A DNA stretch of 64,000 bases, taken from contig NZ_SELQ01000008.1 in NCBI RefSeq assembly GCF_004145405.1, positions 62,001 to 126,000 on the forward strand, in the 5' to 3' direction. The stretch comes from Salipiger sp. IMCC34102 (GTDB taxonomy: Bacteria > Pseudomonadota > Alphaproteobacteria > Rhodobacterales > Rhodobacteraceae). Below are positions 9,083 through 16,837 of the stretch, in pieces. The notes beneath the pieces are model-generated. The model was not told the origin of the DNA and searched no databases. It saw nothing but the letters and a program-made list of their open reading frames with translations. Within the stretch, counting starts at the first letter, position 1; each line of letters starts with the position of its first letter. The position numbers were made by a program, and so were the translations under genes.

Positions 9083-9780
9083 GGGCACGACGGCCTCGTC
9101 TTCGACCCCGATGCGTACGGCCCGGGATCAAACTAGGTCATCGATGAAATACGGTCGATTGTGCCTCGCGCGCCTTGCCTTGGGCTACAGGACAGGCCGC
9201 GCGCCTTCTGACAAGTGGTCTACGCAAACACACCGTCCAACCTTGCAAACGGCACCTTCGCAACCTGGTCCTCCAGGGTCGGCGATCCGGACGTGGCCGG
9301 TTGGGTCGCCACCGGTCTCCCGTCGCGAAGTTGCCGGTTTCAGAACGGTCGTTGATGCGTCAGCGGTGTCGATGGGTTGGACGGGGACTTGTGGCGTGAT
9401 CAATTTCAAGGGCGTACATTATCCGCAGCCCGTGATCCTGCACCTGGTGAACCTTCCATGTTCGCCATGACCTTCACGACCGAGACCTCCAGGAGCTTCC
9501 AGGGGAGCGCGGCGTCGCGACGGCCCGCGTGATCCGCGAGCGTCAAACCCTTGAAAGTGGGACCACTGCTTTCCCGACCTTCGCGGTGCGGACCACATAA
9601 TTGCATCCGCCGGTCGGTCCCATTCAGCCAGATACGCAACTGCGATACGCAGGTCGGGCGTGGCGGTTTCCTGCAACCCTGATGGAGCGACCGGCGCATC
9701 GGGCCGGGGCGACCCGTTCGAACGGGCTTACTTGGAAGCGACAGGCTCGACGAAGGTCCCCGTGGAGTGCGGCGTCGGCT
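9083..9780. other. Relic-like gap between the biosynthetic cluster and the catabolic island
   Basis: About 700 bp without a convincing intact gene. Short open frames occur on both strands, but none has a ribosome-binding site plus a family signature. One stretch (9396-9449) resembles the start of an IS6-type transposase. Minus-strand frames around 9420-9690 show protein-like composition but no recognisable domain. The stretch is best read as decayed or rearranged DNA separating two functional blocks. Confidence 0.5.
9396..9449 (+). mobile_element. Possible N-terminal fragment of an IS6-family transposase
   Basis: The frame reads VINFKGVHYPQPVILHLV, which resembles the conserved beginning of IS6-family transposases (FKG..YP..VIL.AV). 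The similarity stops abruptly; the usual continuation (FFYVRY..SYRDLEEI) is absent and a stop follows at about 9468-9470. No inverted repeats or catalytic DDE region are visible. It is a remnant at best, and the call rests on about 18 residues. Confidence 0.35.
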
Positions 9781-10056
9781 TCAGGCGCCGATCACCTTGG
9801 TCCAGGCCGCGATCTCGACGCTTTCGAACAGGGACGCCCTTGCATAGGGATCGGTGGCGGCCCAGTCCCGCGCCACTTGCAGGTCGGCATGTTCGACGAC
9901 GAGCAGGCTGCCTTCCGGTACCCCGTCGGCGGACAGAAGTGGCCCGGCGATATAGACCCCGTCGGTCTTCTCCAGCCAGGCCAGATGGTCAGATCGGGTC
10001 GCCTTGCGAATGTCGAGGGCGTTCGGCTTGTCCTTGCAGATGAAAGAAAACAGCAT
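9781..10056 (-). CDS. YciI-like protein
   Basis: A 91-residue protein matching the YCII fold, a ferredoxin-like alpha+beta barrel of small cytoplasmic proteins. It begins MLFSFICKDKP, has an RSDHLAWLE helix with the conserved HL, then GPLL and a late ATDPYARASLFESVEIAAW typical of the family (DPY..AGL...v.i..w). An AAGGAG site lies just upstream of the ATG. It may be the last gene of the minus-strand catabolic operon, 73 bp beyond the 2-hydroxyacid dehydrogenase. Family members include dehydrochlorinase-like and muconolactone-related enzymes; the substrate is unknown. Confidence 0.85.
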   Translation of the reverse strand: MLFSFICKDKPNALDIRKATRSDHLAWLEKTDGVYIAGPLLSADGVPEGSLLVVEHADLQVARDWAATDPYARASLFESVEIAAWTKVIGA

Positions 10057-10129
10057 GGGTTTCTCCTTTGAGGCGCGTGTCGGTCGGATGATGGGGTGCG
10101 AAGGCGTGGTGTCGATATTGCGGGACTGC

Positions 10130-11107
10130 TCAGATGCGGATGGGATGCAGCAGAGCCTCGCCGCGCGCGAAACGGCCTACGTTGGCCGTGATCACGTCGG
10201 CGATCCGTCGTATCGCCAGGTCGGATCCGGCGGGTGCGATGTGCGGGGTGACGATGCAGTTGGGCGCGGCCCAAAGGGGATGGGCGTCGGGCAGCGGCTC
10301 GGGATGCACCACGTCCAACCCGGCGCCCCCGATCTGGCCCGCGTTCAATGCCGCGCAGAGGGCGTCCGTGTCGACCACCGCACCGCGCCCGACATTGACC
10401 AGGAGCGCGCCGCGCTTCATGCGCGACAGCAAGGCGGCGTCGATCAGGCCGCGAGTCTGATCGGTGAGCGGAAGGCAGACCACGACGGCGTCGCTTTCGC
10501 CAAGCGCGTCGGCCAATCCGGTCATGGGGCGGACGTCCGCTACCCCCTCGACCGGCCGGCCAGAGCGCGTGATCCCGGTGACTTTCATGTCGAAGGCGTT
10601 GGCCCGCGCCGCCACCGCCCGACCGATGCCGCCCAGTCCGACCACCGCCAGCGACGCACCTTCCATGGGCCGTAGGCCGGGCAGGACGCGGTCCTTGTTC
10701 CAGCGCCCGCCATCCGACGCCAGCGCAGGAACGATGCCCCGCGCAAGCGCCAGCAGCAGCGCCATGGCATGTTCGGCGACCGGCACGTTGAAGGCGCCGC
10801 CGTTGCCGGTCGCGACCACCGCCTCGGGAATCCCGTTCTCCTGCAGGGCGTCGAAGCCCGCGGAGGTCACCTGGATCCAGCGAAGACGCCGTGCCCGGGC
10901 GCGAAGCACCTGCGCCACGGCGCGGGAATAGCTGTTGTGGTTGCCGCCGCAGACCAGCCCGTCGAGCTGTTCGGCGTGACGCTCGACCAGGTCCGCGTCC
11001 GACAGCACCACCAGCCGTGCCGCGGGAACGGCCCGGATGGCTGCCGTAAACGCATCATCCGCGAAGGCGGGAAGATAACCGATCGTCGGGCGGTCACGCG
11101 TCGTCAT
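10130..11107 (-). CDS. D-2-hydroxyacid dehydrogenase
   Basis: A 325-residue NAD(P)-dependent enzyme, expected to interconvert a 2-oxoacid and a D-2-hydroxyacid. The nucleotide-binding loop is VGLGGIGRAVA (residues about 156-166). The catalytic trio typical of the family is present: Arg241 in VGRGAVVD, Glu270 in HPEPLP and His289 in TPHIAPAG. The start at 11107 (MTTRDRP) was chosen because it lies 2 bp after the stop of the upstream isomerase gene; longer open frames upstream overlap that gene. In this operon it probably acts on an intermediate of the imported carboxylate. Confidence 0.85.
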   Translation of the reverse strand: MTTRDRPTIGYLPAFADDAFTAAIRAVPAARLVVLSDADLVERHAEQLDGLVCGGNHNSYSRAVAQVLRARARRLRWIQVTSAGFDALQENGIPEAVVATGNGGAFNVPVAEHAMALLLALARGIVPALASDGGRWNKDRVLPGLRPMEGASLAVVGLGGIGRAVAARANAFDMKVTGITRSGRPVEGVADVRPMTGLADALGESDAVVVCLPLTDQTRGLIDAALLSRMKRGALLVNVGRGAVVDTDALCAALNAGQIGGAGLDVVHPEPLPDAHPLWAAPNCIVTPHIAPAGSDLAIRRIADVITANVGRFARGEALLHPIRI

Positions 11108-11109
11108 GG

Positions 11110-11700
11110 TCAGGCGGACGTCAGGGCTTTTTCGAGGAACGGCAGGGAATCCTGTCCCCAGAACAGCTCGCCACCGTAGCGGAACGTCGGAGAGCCGAAA
11201 ACGCCGGCGGCCTCGGCGGTGGCGATGTTGTCCCGCCATGTCTCCTCGACGTCGGTGTCGGATTCCCGCGCCGTCAGATGTGCGCCGTCCAGTCCCGCCT
11301 CCTGCGCCAGCGATTTCCGGACGTCGGCCCTGCCGATGTCGGCCTTCTCTTCCCAGAAGGCCCGTTGCAGCCGCTCGGTCAGCGAAAACCAGTCCGCCCC
11401 GTCGCGTGCGGCGGCGATGACCGTGAAGGCTGCCGGATCGGGTGGAGAGAGTGCGGCACGACCTTCCATCGCCAAGGTCTTGCCCCGCACGTCCGCCCAC
11501 CGGGCCAGATCCTTGAACCAGTAAGCCCGGCGGGCGTCCGGCCGGTTCTTGGCGTAGATGCCGCCGTTCGCCTCTATCAAGGGGATCGGTTTGGGATCGA
11601 AGCGCACGTCGTGGCGCTCTGCCAGATCGCGCATCGGGTCGAGACCGATGTAGGCCCAGGGAGACCCGATGGAGAAGAAGAAATCGACAGTGCGGGTCAT
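11110..11700 (-). CDS. DsbA-like 2-hydroxychromene-2-carboxylate isomerase family protein
   Basis: A 196-residue protein of the NahD / kappa-class glutathione transferase family (thioredoxin fold with an inserted helical domain). The N-terminal FFFSIGSPWAYIGLDP carries the catalytic serine position that replaces the DsbA cysteine. The C-terminal GVFGSPTFRYGGELFWGQD is the conserved end of the family. Well-studied members isomerise 2-hydroxychromene-2-carboxylate in naphthalene degradation using glutathione, but many paralogues have unknown substrates. Its place next to a hydroxyacid dehydrogenase and a carboxylate importer suggests catabolism of an aromatic or unsaturated acid. Confidence 0.85.
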   Translation of the reverse strand: MTRTVDFFFSIGSPWAYIGLDPMRDLAERHDVRFDPKPIPLIEANGGIYAKNRPDARRAYWFKDLARWADVRGKTLAMEGRAALSPPDPAAFTVIAAARDGADWFSLTERLQRAFWEEKADIGRADVRKSLAQEAGLDGAHLTARESDTDVEETWRDNIATAEAAGVFGSPTFRYGGELFWGQDSLPFLEKALTSA

Positions 11701-11802
11701 GTGCTTGGACCTTTGATTTGTTGCTGGTGTGAAACGGATGCCTTTGCGGGGAAACGCCGGTTCAGGCGGCCCGCAGGCGCGCCATCCGTGGCTCCGGGCC
11801 GA

Positions 11803-12633
11803 TCAGGACGCCTTTGTCAGGATGGGCCCGACCGCGCCGGTGCCCCATTCCGCCCAGGACCCGTCGTAAAGGCGTGCCCTCCGTCCGATCCGGGCCAGCC
11901 CCAGCGCGAGGACGCAGGCCGTCATGCCCGACCCGCAGGTCACGACGGGCTCGGGCGCGTCGAGCCCACCAAACAGCGAGTTCAGCGTGGCCTGATCCTG
12001 GAAGCGGCCGGCGGCGTCGGTCAGCGCCGTGAAGGGCAGGCATTGCGCGCCGGGCATATGTCCCGGTGCAACCCCCGGGCGCGGTTCGGGCGCCGTGCCG
12101 TCGAACCGGTCCTGCGACCGCGCATCGAGGATCGGTCTGCCGTCCTTTGCCGCCCGCGCGACATCGCGCGCGGTCAGGATCCGCCCGCCTTCGCGGGACC
12201 AGCTTTGCCGCGGCACGGGGGACGCGGCCTCCTGCCCCGTCGCAACGGGATGGCCTTCGGCCTGCCAGGCGGACAATCCGCCGTCCAGCACCGCGGTCTC
12301 CGTCATCCCGTAGCTTTGCAGGGTGAACCAGACCCGGGGGGCGCTGAAGTGATTGGCGCTGCGATCGTAGACGACGACCCGTCTGCTGCCGTCGATACCC
12401 AGTCCGGCCATCGCTTCGGCGAAGGTGTCGGCATCCGGCATCATGTGCGGCAGCGGGTGGTCCGGATCCGCGACCACGTCGATCTCGAACAGCTGCGCGC
12501 CGGGGATATGGGCCTCTTGATACTCTTGCCGGACGCGCGCCGGATCGGGCGGCAGGAAATAGGTCGCATCGAGCACGATGACATCGCCCAGATGTTCGGA
12601 AAGCCAGCCGGGCGTGACGATGGGATCGGTCAT
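11803..12633 (-). CDS. Thiosulfate / 3-mercaptopyruvate sulfurtransferase (tandem rhodanese)
   Basis: A 276-residue two-domain rhodanese. The first domain is the inactive type (VVVYDRSANHFSAPR). The second holds the active loop CGSGMTA with Cys233, close to the CGSGVT of 3-mercaptopyruvate sulfurtransferases. HIPGAQ and HMPGAQ mark the two rhodanese repeats. The ATG at 12633 overlaps the stop of the upstream FAD oxidase gene (ATGA), so the two are co-translated. A sulfurtransferase in a carboxylate-catabolic operon hints that the substrate, or a released group, contains sulfur; alternatively it detoxifies cyanide or sulfide. Confidence 0.88.
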   Translation of the reverse strand: MTDPIVTPGWLSEHLGDVIVLDATYFLPPDPARVRQEYQEAHIPGAQLFEIDVVADPDHPLPHMMPDADTFAEAMAGLGIDGSRRVVVYDRSANHFSAPRVWFTLQSYGMTETAVLDGGLSAWQAEGHPVATGQEAASPVPRQSWSREGGRILTARDVARAAKDGRPILDARSQDRFDGTAPEPRPGVAPGHMPGAQCLPFTALTDAAGRFQDQATLNSLFGGLDAPEPVVTCGSGMTACVLALGLARIGRRARLYDGSWAEWGTGAVGPILTKAS

Positions 12634-14021
12634 TCCGCGGCCTCCTTCAACGGCAGCAGGATCTTCTCGGGGTTCATCAGGTCGTCGGGATCGAGGGCGG
12701 CCTTGATACGGCGCATCAGCGCAAGCGTCGGGCCATGCTCCGCCTCCAGGTACTTGCGTTTTCCAAGTCCGACCCCGTGTTCGCCGGTGGAGGTGCCATC
12801 GCTGTCGAGCGCCTTTTCGACCATCGCGGAATTAATCCGCGACACGATCTCGAGCTCTTCCGGCGCGTTCGGGTCGACGCAGAAGACCACGTGGAAGTTT
12901 CCGTCCCCCACATGTCCCATGATCGACGCTGGCACCGGGCAATCCGCCAGCAGACCCTTGGCATGGTTGATGCAATCGGGAAGCGCCGACAGCGGCACGC
13001 AGACGTCCGTGGCCCAGCCCTTCGCCCCGGGGCGCTGGTTGACCGTCGCGGGATAGCCGTTGTGCCGGGCCTTCCACAGGCGGTTGCGGTCCTCCTCGCG
13101 CTCGGCCCAGCGGAAGCTGCTTCCGCCGTTGCCGTCGGCCAGCTCGGCGAAGAGCGCGACCTGTTCCGCCACGCCGGCCTCGGACCCGTGGAACTCGACG
13201 AAAAGCGTATCGGCCTCGGCCTCGTCCATGTTCGAATAGGCGTTGACCGCCCGGATGCAGCCTTCGTCGAGGTATTCGACACGGGCCAGCGGCAGCCCCA
13301 CCTGGATCGCCTCGATCGCGGTGCGGCACGCGGATTCGGGGTCGGGAAAGGTGCATACGGCGGATCGCACCGCTTCGGGGCGGCCGTAAAGCTTGAGCGT
13401 GACCTCGGTGATGAGGCCAAGCGTGCCTTCCGAACCGATGAACAGATGGGTCAGATCGTAGCCCGCGGACGATTTGCGCGCGCGGCGGGCGGTCTTCACG
13501 ATATCGCCTTCGGGGGTGACGACGGTCAGCGTCAGGACGTTCTCGCGCATCGTGCCGTAGCGGACCGCGTTGGTGCCGCTGGCGCGCGTCGCGGCCATGC
13601 CGCCGATCGTGGCATTGGCGCCCGGATCGATGGGAAAGAACAGCCCGGTATCGCGCAGGTGCGTGTTCAGATCCTCGCGGGTGACGCCCGCCTGCACCGT
13701 GCAGTCCAGGTCGTCGGGACGGACCGCCAGGATCGCGTTCATGCGGGACAGGTCGACGCAGACCCCGCCCCGGACGGCGCTGGTGTTGCCTTCCAGCGAG
13801 GATCCCGCCCCGTGGCCGATCACCGGCAGACGGTTGGCGCGGCAGATGCGCACGATCTCGGCTGTCTCCTCGTTGGTCAGGGGCCAGACGACGGCGTCCG
13901 GGGGGGCCGGGGCGTGATGGGCTTCGGTTCCGGCGTGGTGATCGCGGTCGGCCTGTGACACGGACAGGCGATCGCCCAGAAGGGCGCTCAGCGCGGCATG
14001 GGCGTCGGGGTTCAGGGTCAT
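12630..14021 (-). CDS. FAD-linked oxidase of the GlcD / D-lactate dehydrogenase family
   Basis: A 463-residue flavoprotein, predicted to oxidise a 2-hydroxyacid such as D-lactate or glycolate. The FAD-binding domain shows VIGHGAGSSLEGN (around residues 68-80) and DPGANATIGGMAATRASGTNAVRYGTM, then GSEGTLGLITEV. The C-terminal FAD-oxidase domain ends with GHVGDGNFHV, GEHGVGLGKRKYL and DPDDLMNPEKIL, all standard for this family. The start at 14021 was chosen because it forms an ATGA overlap with tctA; the longer frame upstream of it is a shadow of tctA. The stop overlaps the sulfurtransferase start. It probably oxidises the hydroxyacid imported by TctCBA. Confidence 0.9.
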   Translation of the reverse strand: MTLNPDAHAALSALLGDRLSVSQADRDHHAGTEAHHAPAPPDAVVWPLTNEETAEIVRICRANRLPVIGHGAGSSLEGNTSAVRGGVCVDLSRMNAILAVRPDDLDCTVQAGVTREDLNTHLRDTGLFFPIDPGANATIGGMAATRASGTNAVRYGTMRENVLTLTVVTPEGDIVKTARRARKSSAGYDLTHLFIGSEGTLGLITEVTLKLYGRPEAVRSAVCTFPDPESACRTAIEAIQVGLPLARVEYLDEGCIRAVNAYSNMDEAEADTLFVEFHGSEAGVAEQVALFAELADGNGGSSFRWAEREEDRNRLWKARHNGYPATVNQRPGAKGWATDVCVPLSALPDCINHAKGLLADCPVPASIMGHVGDGNFHVVFCVDPNAPEELEIVSRINSAMVEKALDSDGTSTGEHGVGLGKRKYLEAEHGPTLALMRRIKAALDPDDLMNPEKILLPLKEAAE

Positions 14022-15520
14022 GACGGTCTTTCCTTGCGGGCACGGTACCGTTGCAGCAACGGCGCGATGATCTGGGCCACCAGCACCATGACGATGCAGG
14101 TGAAGAGAACGGCGCTGATCGGCCGGGTGACGAAGGTCGAGAAATCGCCGTCCGACAGCATCAGCGAGCGGCGGAAGTTCTGTTCCATCAGCGGCCCGAG
14201 CACGAGGCCCAGCACCAGCGGTGCGGCGGGAAAGGCCAGCAGGCGCAGGACGTATCCCAGAAGGCCAAAGGCGAGCAGCTGGTAGATGTCGAAGATCGAA
14301 TAGCGGATCGAATAGGTGCCGATCACCACCAGAACGAGGATCGCCGGGTAAAGCAGCTTGTAGGGAATGCGCAGCATCGACACCCAGACCCCGATCATCG
14401 GGATGTTGAAGACGAGCAGGATCAGGTTCCCGAGCCAGAAACTGGCGACGAGGCCCCAGAACATCTCTGGCGCTTCGACCAGCATCTGCGGGCCGGGGTT
14501 GACGCCGTGCACGATCATCGCCCCCAGCAGCAGCGCCATCACCGCATCCCCCGGCACGCCCAGCGTGAGGGTCGGGATGAAGGCGGTCTGTGCCGCGGAA
14601 TTGTTCGCGGCCTCGGGCCCTGCGACCCCCTCGACGATGCCCTGGCCGATGCGCGCGCGATTGCGGGCGACCTTCTTCTCGGTCGCGTAGGAAAAGAACG
14701 ATGCAATGGTCGACCCGGTCCCCGGCAAGGTGCCGAAGAACGACCCGATCGCCGATCCGCGCCAGATCGCGGGGAAACTGTCGCGCAGTTCCTTGCGCGT
14801 GGGGATCATCGAGCGCATCGTGACCTTGCCGGAGGGGTCCGGGCGGCTGCCGCGACCGATGTTGGACAGGATCTCGCTCAACCCGAACAGCCCCATGGCC
14901 GAGGCGACCAGCGACACGCCGTCCATCAACTCGAACTGACCGTAGACAAAGCGCATCGACCCGGACGTGATATCGAGACCGACGATCCCGAGAAGCACGC
15001 CGAAGACAACCATCGCCAGGCCACGCACGGCGGATCCTTCGGACAGGGTGGAGGCCGCGACAAGGCCGAGCGCCATCAGAAGGAAATACTCCTGACTTCC
15101 GAACCGAAGTGCGAAATCCGAAAGCACCGGCGCGAAGCCCGCCATCAGGAAGATGCCGATGCTGCCGCCGATGAAGCTCGAAAGGGCGGACAGGAACAGG
15201 GCGGCGCCTGCGCGCCCGTTCTTCGTCATCTCGTAGCCGTCCATGCAGACCACCGCGGAGGAGGCCGTCCCAGGCAGACGCATCAGGATCGAAGCGACCG
15301 ATCCCCCGTATTGCGCGCCGTAGTAGATGCCGGCCAGCATGATGAGCGCATCGGTCGGAGAGATGTAGTAGGTGATCGGAAGCAGCATCGAGATCGCCGC
15401 CAGCGGCCCGACGCCCGGCAGGACTCCGATGAACATGCCGATCGACACGCCGAGGAAGCAATACATCAGCGTCTGCCAGGACAGCGCGACCTGAAAGCCG
15501 AGGATCAGGTTGTCGATCAT
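14018..15520 (-). CDS. tctA: Tripartite tricarboxylate transporter, large membrane subunit TctA
   Basis: A 500-residue inner-membrane protein with about 12 hydrophobic segments. Family signatures include GVSIGMFIGVLPGVGPLAA near the N-terminus, YYGAQYGGSVASILMRLPGTASS, and the internal-repeat counterpart GTLPGTGSTIASFFSYATEKK, followed by NNSAAQTAFIPTLTLGVPGDAVMALLLGA. With TctB it forms the permease that uses substrate delivered by TctC, driven by ion gradients. ATG 15520 was preferred over the GTG 9 bp upstream because it overlaps the tctB stop as ATGA, the pattern used throughout this operon. Confidence 0.93.
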   Translation of the reverse strand: MIDNLILGFQVALSWQTLMYCFLGVSIGMFIGVLPGVGPLAAISMLLPITYYISPTDALIMLAGIYYGAQYGGSVASILMRLPGTASSAVVCMDGYEMTKNGRAGAALFLSALSSFIGGSIGIFLMAGFAPVLSDFALRFGSQEYFLLMALGLVAASTLSEGSAVRGLAMVVFGVLLGIVGLDITSGSMRFVYGQFELMDGVSLVASAMGLFGLSEILSNIGRGSRPDPSGKVTMRSMIPTRKELRDSFPAIWRGSAIGSFFGTLPGTGSTIASFFSYATEKKVARNRARIGQGIVEGVAGPEAANNSAAQTAFIPTLTLGVPGDAVMALLLGAMIVHGVNPGPQMLVEAPEMFWGLVASFWLGNLILLVFNIPMIGVWVSMLRIPYKLLYPAILVLVVIGTYSIRYSIFDIYQLLAFGLLGYVLRLLAFPAAPLVLGLVLGPLMEQNFRRSLMLSDGDFSTFVTRPISAVLFTCIVMVLVAQIIAPLLQRYRARKERPS

Positions 15521-15984
15521 CGCAGCCACCGCGGCAAAGCATCGAGTTGCAGATCGAGGGCGATGACGAACACGACCCAGACCGCGACCAGCACGACGCC
15601 CGTCAAGGCGGCCAGTTCGCGCCAGGTCCGGCCCGGTTCGGCGATCGCCGCCACCACGATGAGGACCGCGATGGCGACCACGCCGCCCGCGATGGGATAG
15701 AGCAGGCCGAACAGCACGATCGCACCCAGCAGGTAGAGGACGGGCGCGATCTGTCCGACCTCCACCCGCTCCTGGGGTTTACGCCAGCCTTCGACGAGCA
15801 AAATCAACCCGAACACGATGAAGAAGCCGCCGAGGATCGCGGGGAAATACCCCGGTCCCATGGCGCTTGGGGTTCCCAAATGCAGCTTGGCAACCTCCAG
15901 ATAGGTCACGGCGGCGCAGGCAAACAAGAAGAGCGCGCCGAGGCCCGACTTCGATGTCAGGGCGGCGAGCGGGCGGTTTTGCAT
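15517..15984 (-). CDS. tctB: Tripartite tricarboxylate transporter, small membrane subunit TctB
   Basis: A 155-residue protein with four predicted membrane segments, the expected topology of TctB. SAMGPGYFPAILGGFFIVFGLILL is the recognisable family motif after the first helix, and the C-terminal LDALPRWLR is also usual. A strong GGAGGAGGAG precedes the ATG at 15984; the upstream extension of the open frame is not needed. It is 37 bp downstream of the enoyl-CoA hydratase-like gene and overlaps tctA by 4 bp. Confidence 0.9.
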   Translation of the reverse strand: MQNRPLAALTSKSGLGALFLFACAAVTYLEVAKLHLGTPSAMGPGYFPAILGGFFIVFGLILLVEGWRKPQERVEVGQIAPVLYLLGAIVLFGLLYPIAGGVVAIAVLIVVAAIAEPGRTWRELAALTGVVLVAVWVVFVIALDLQLDALPRWLR

Positions 15985-16021
15985 GGCGGTCTCCTCCTCC
16001 GCTACGACGTCCCCGGGTGTC

Positions 16022-16765
16022 TCAACGGCCCTGGAAGACCGGCTTTCTCTTGTTTCGGAACGCCTCCAGCGCATCGGCCGCATCCTGGCTGTTCATCACC
16101 TTGTCGACGCGCAAGGTGGCGTCGTACATCGACTGGATCGGCGTATCGCCCAGGGTGTCGAGGCTGAGCCGCTTGAGCATCTGCATCACCAACGGCGCAT
16201 TGTCGGCAAGCTGGCGCGCCATGCGGCGGGCTTCCTCGACGTGCTGGCCCGCGGGCGCCAACCGGTTGACCATACCGACCTCGTGGGCGCGCCGGGCGCT
16301 CAACGGATCACCCGTCAGCATCATCTCGAGCACCACGCGCATCGGCCCGCGGTTCATCAGGGCGGTCACGCCGCCCTTTGCGACGCCGATGCGGGCCTCA
16401 GGGTAGATCAGCTCGGCGTCCTCGGACACCACGACGAAATCGCACATCATGGCCAGCACGAGGCCCGCGCCGATCGCCTTCCCGCTGATGGCCGCGATGA
16501 TGGGCTTGTCGCAGCGAAAGCCGAATTCCGGCACGCCGTGCCAGAAGGTTTCCGGCGGATCGGTCAGGTCCGCGCCGGCGCAGAATACCTTGTCGCATTC
16601 GGCCTTCAGGATCGCCACGCGGGCGTCCCCGTCGGAGAACCGGTCCCAGCACGTCCGCAGATCGGCGAACATCTGGCCGGTCATGGCGTTGCGCTTCTCG
16701 GGCCGGGCGATGGTGATCTCGGCGATCCCGTCCGCTTCTTCGTATCTGATGTGGTCGAAGGTCAT
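16022..16765 (-). CDS. Enoyl-CoA hydratase/isomerase (crotonase) family protein
   Basis: A 247-residue crotonase-fold enzyme acting on an acyl-CoA. Visible are ITIARPEKRNAM, the CoA-binding VFCAGADL, and the oxyanion-hole region AAISGKAIGAGLVLAMMCDFVV. The position that holds the first catalytic Glu in true hydratases reads ALMNRGP, so the usual acid pair is not obvious; this may be another crotonase reaction. It sits between tctC and tctB, an unusual place for an enzyme. This ties CoA-thioester chemistry to the imported carboxylate, along with the acyl-CoA synthetase nearby. Confidence 0.87.
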   Translation of the reverse strand: MTFDHIRYEEADGIAEITIARPEKRNAMTGQMFADLRTCWDRFSDGDARVAILKAECDKVFCAGADLTDPPETFWHGVPEFGFRCDKPIIAAISGKAIGAGLVLAMMCDFVVVSEDAELIYPEARIGVAKGGVTALMNRGPMRVVLEMMLTGDPLSARRAHEVGMVNRLAPAGQHVEEARRMARQLADNAPLVMQMLKRLSLDTLGDTPIQSMYDATLRVDKVMNSQDAADALEAFRNKRKPVFQGR

Positions 16766-16796
16766 GACATGCGTTCCCGGTCAGGCAAGGGACGTC

Positions 16797-16822
16797 GGGC
16801 CGCCGCACCGATGCGGCGGCCC
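16797..16822 (-). terminator. Strong hairpin between tctC and the downstream operon
   Basis: A perfect 11-bp stem GGGCCGCCGCA / TGCGGCGGCCC with a 4-base loop (16797-16807 with 16812-16822), 15 bp beyond the tctC stop. No T-run follows on the minus strand, so it is not a classical intrinsic terminator. Such hairpins after a binding-protein gene commonly stabilise that part of the mRNA or partly terminate, giving more binding protein than permease; that role is inferred. Confidence 0.65.
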
Positions 16823-16837
16823 GATCTGAAGTCGCGA

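Noticed and set aside
9406-9699. Two overlapping minus-strand frames of 85-97 codons
   Set aside because: No family signature or ribosome-binding site could be recognised. The frames overlap each other and lie in relic-like DNA.
12630-15542. One continuous 970-codon minus-strand frame suggesting a fusion of oxidase and an upstream protein
   Set aside because: The upstream half is a frame-shifted shadow of tctA. The oxidase has a proper ATG at 14021 in an ATGA overlap and normal family length.
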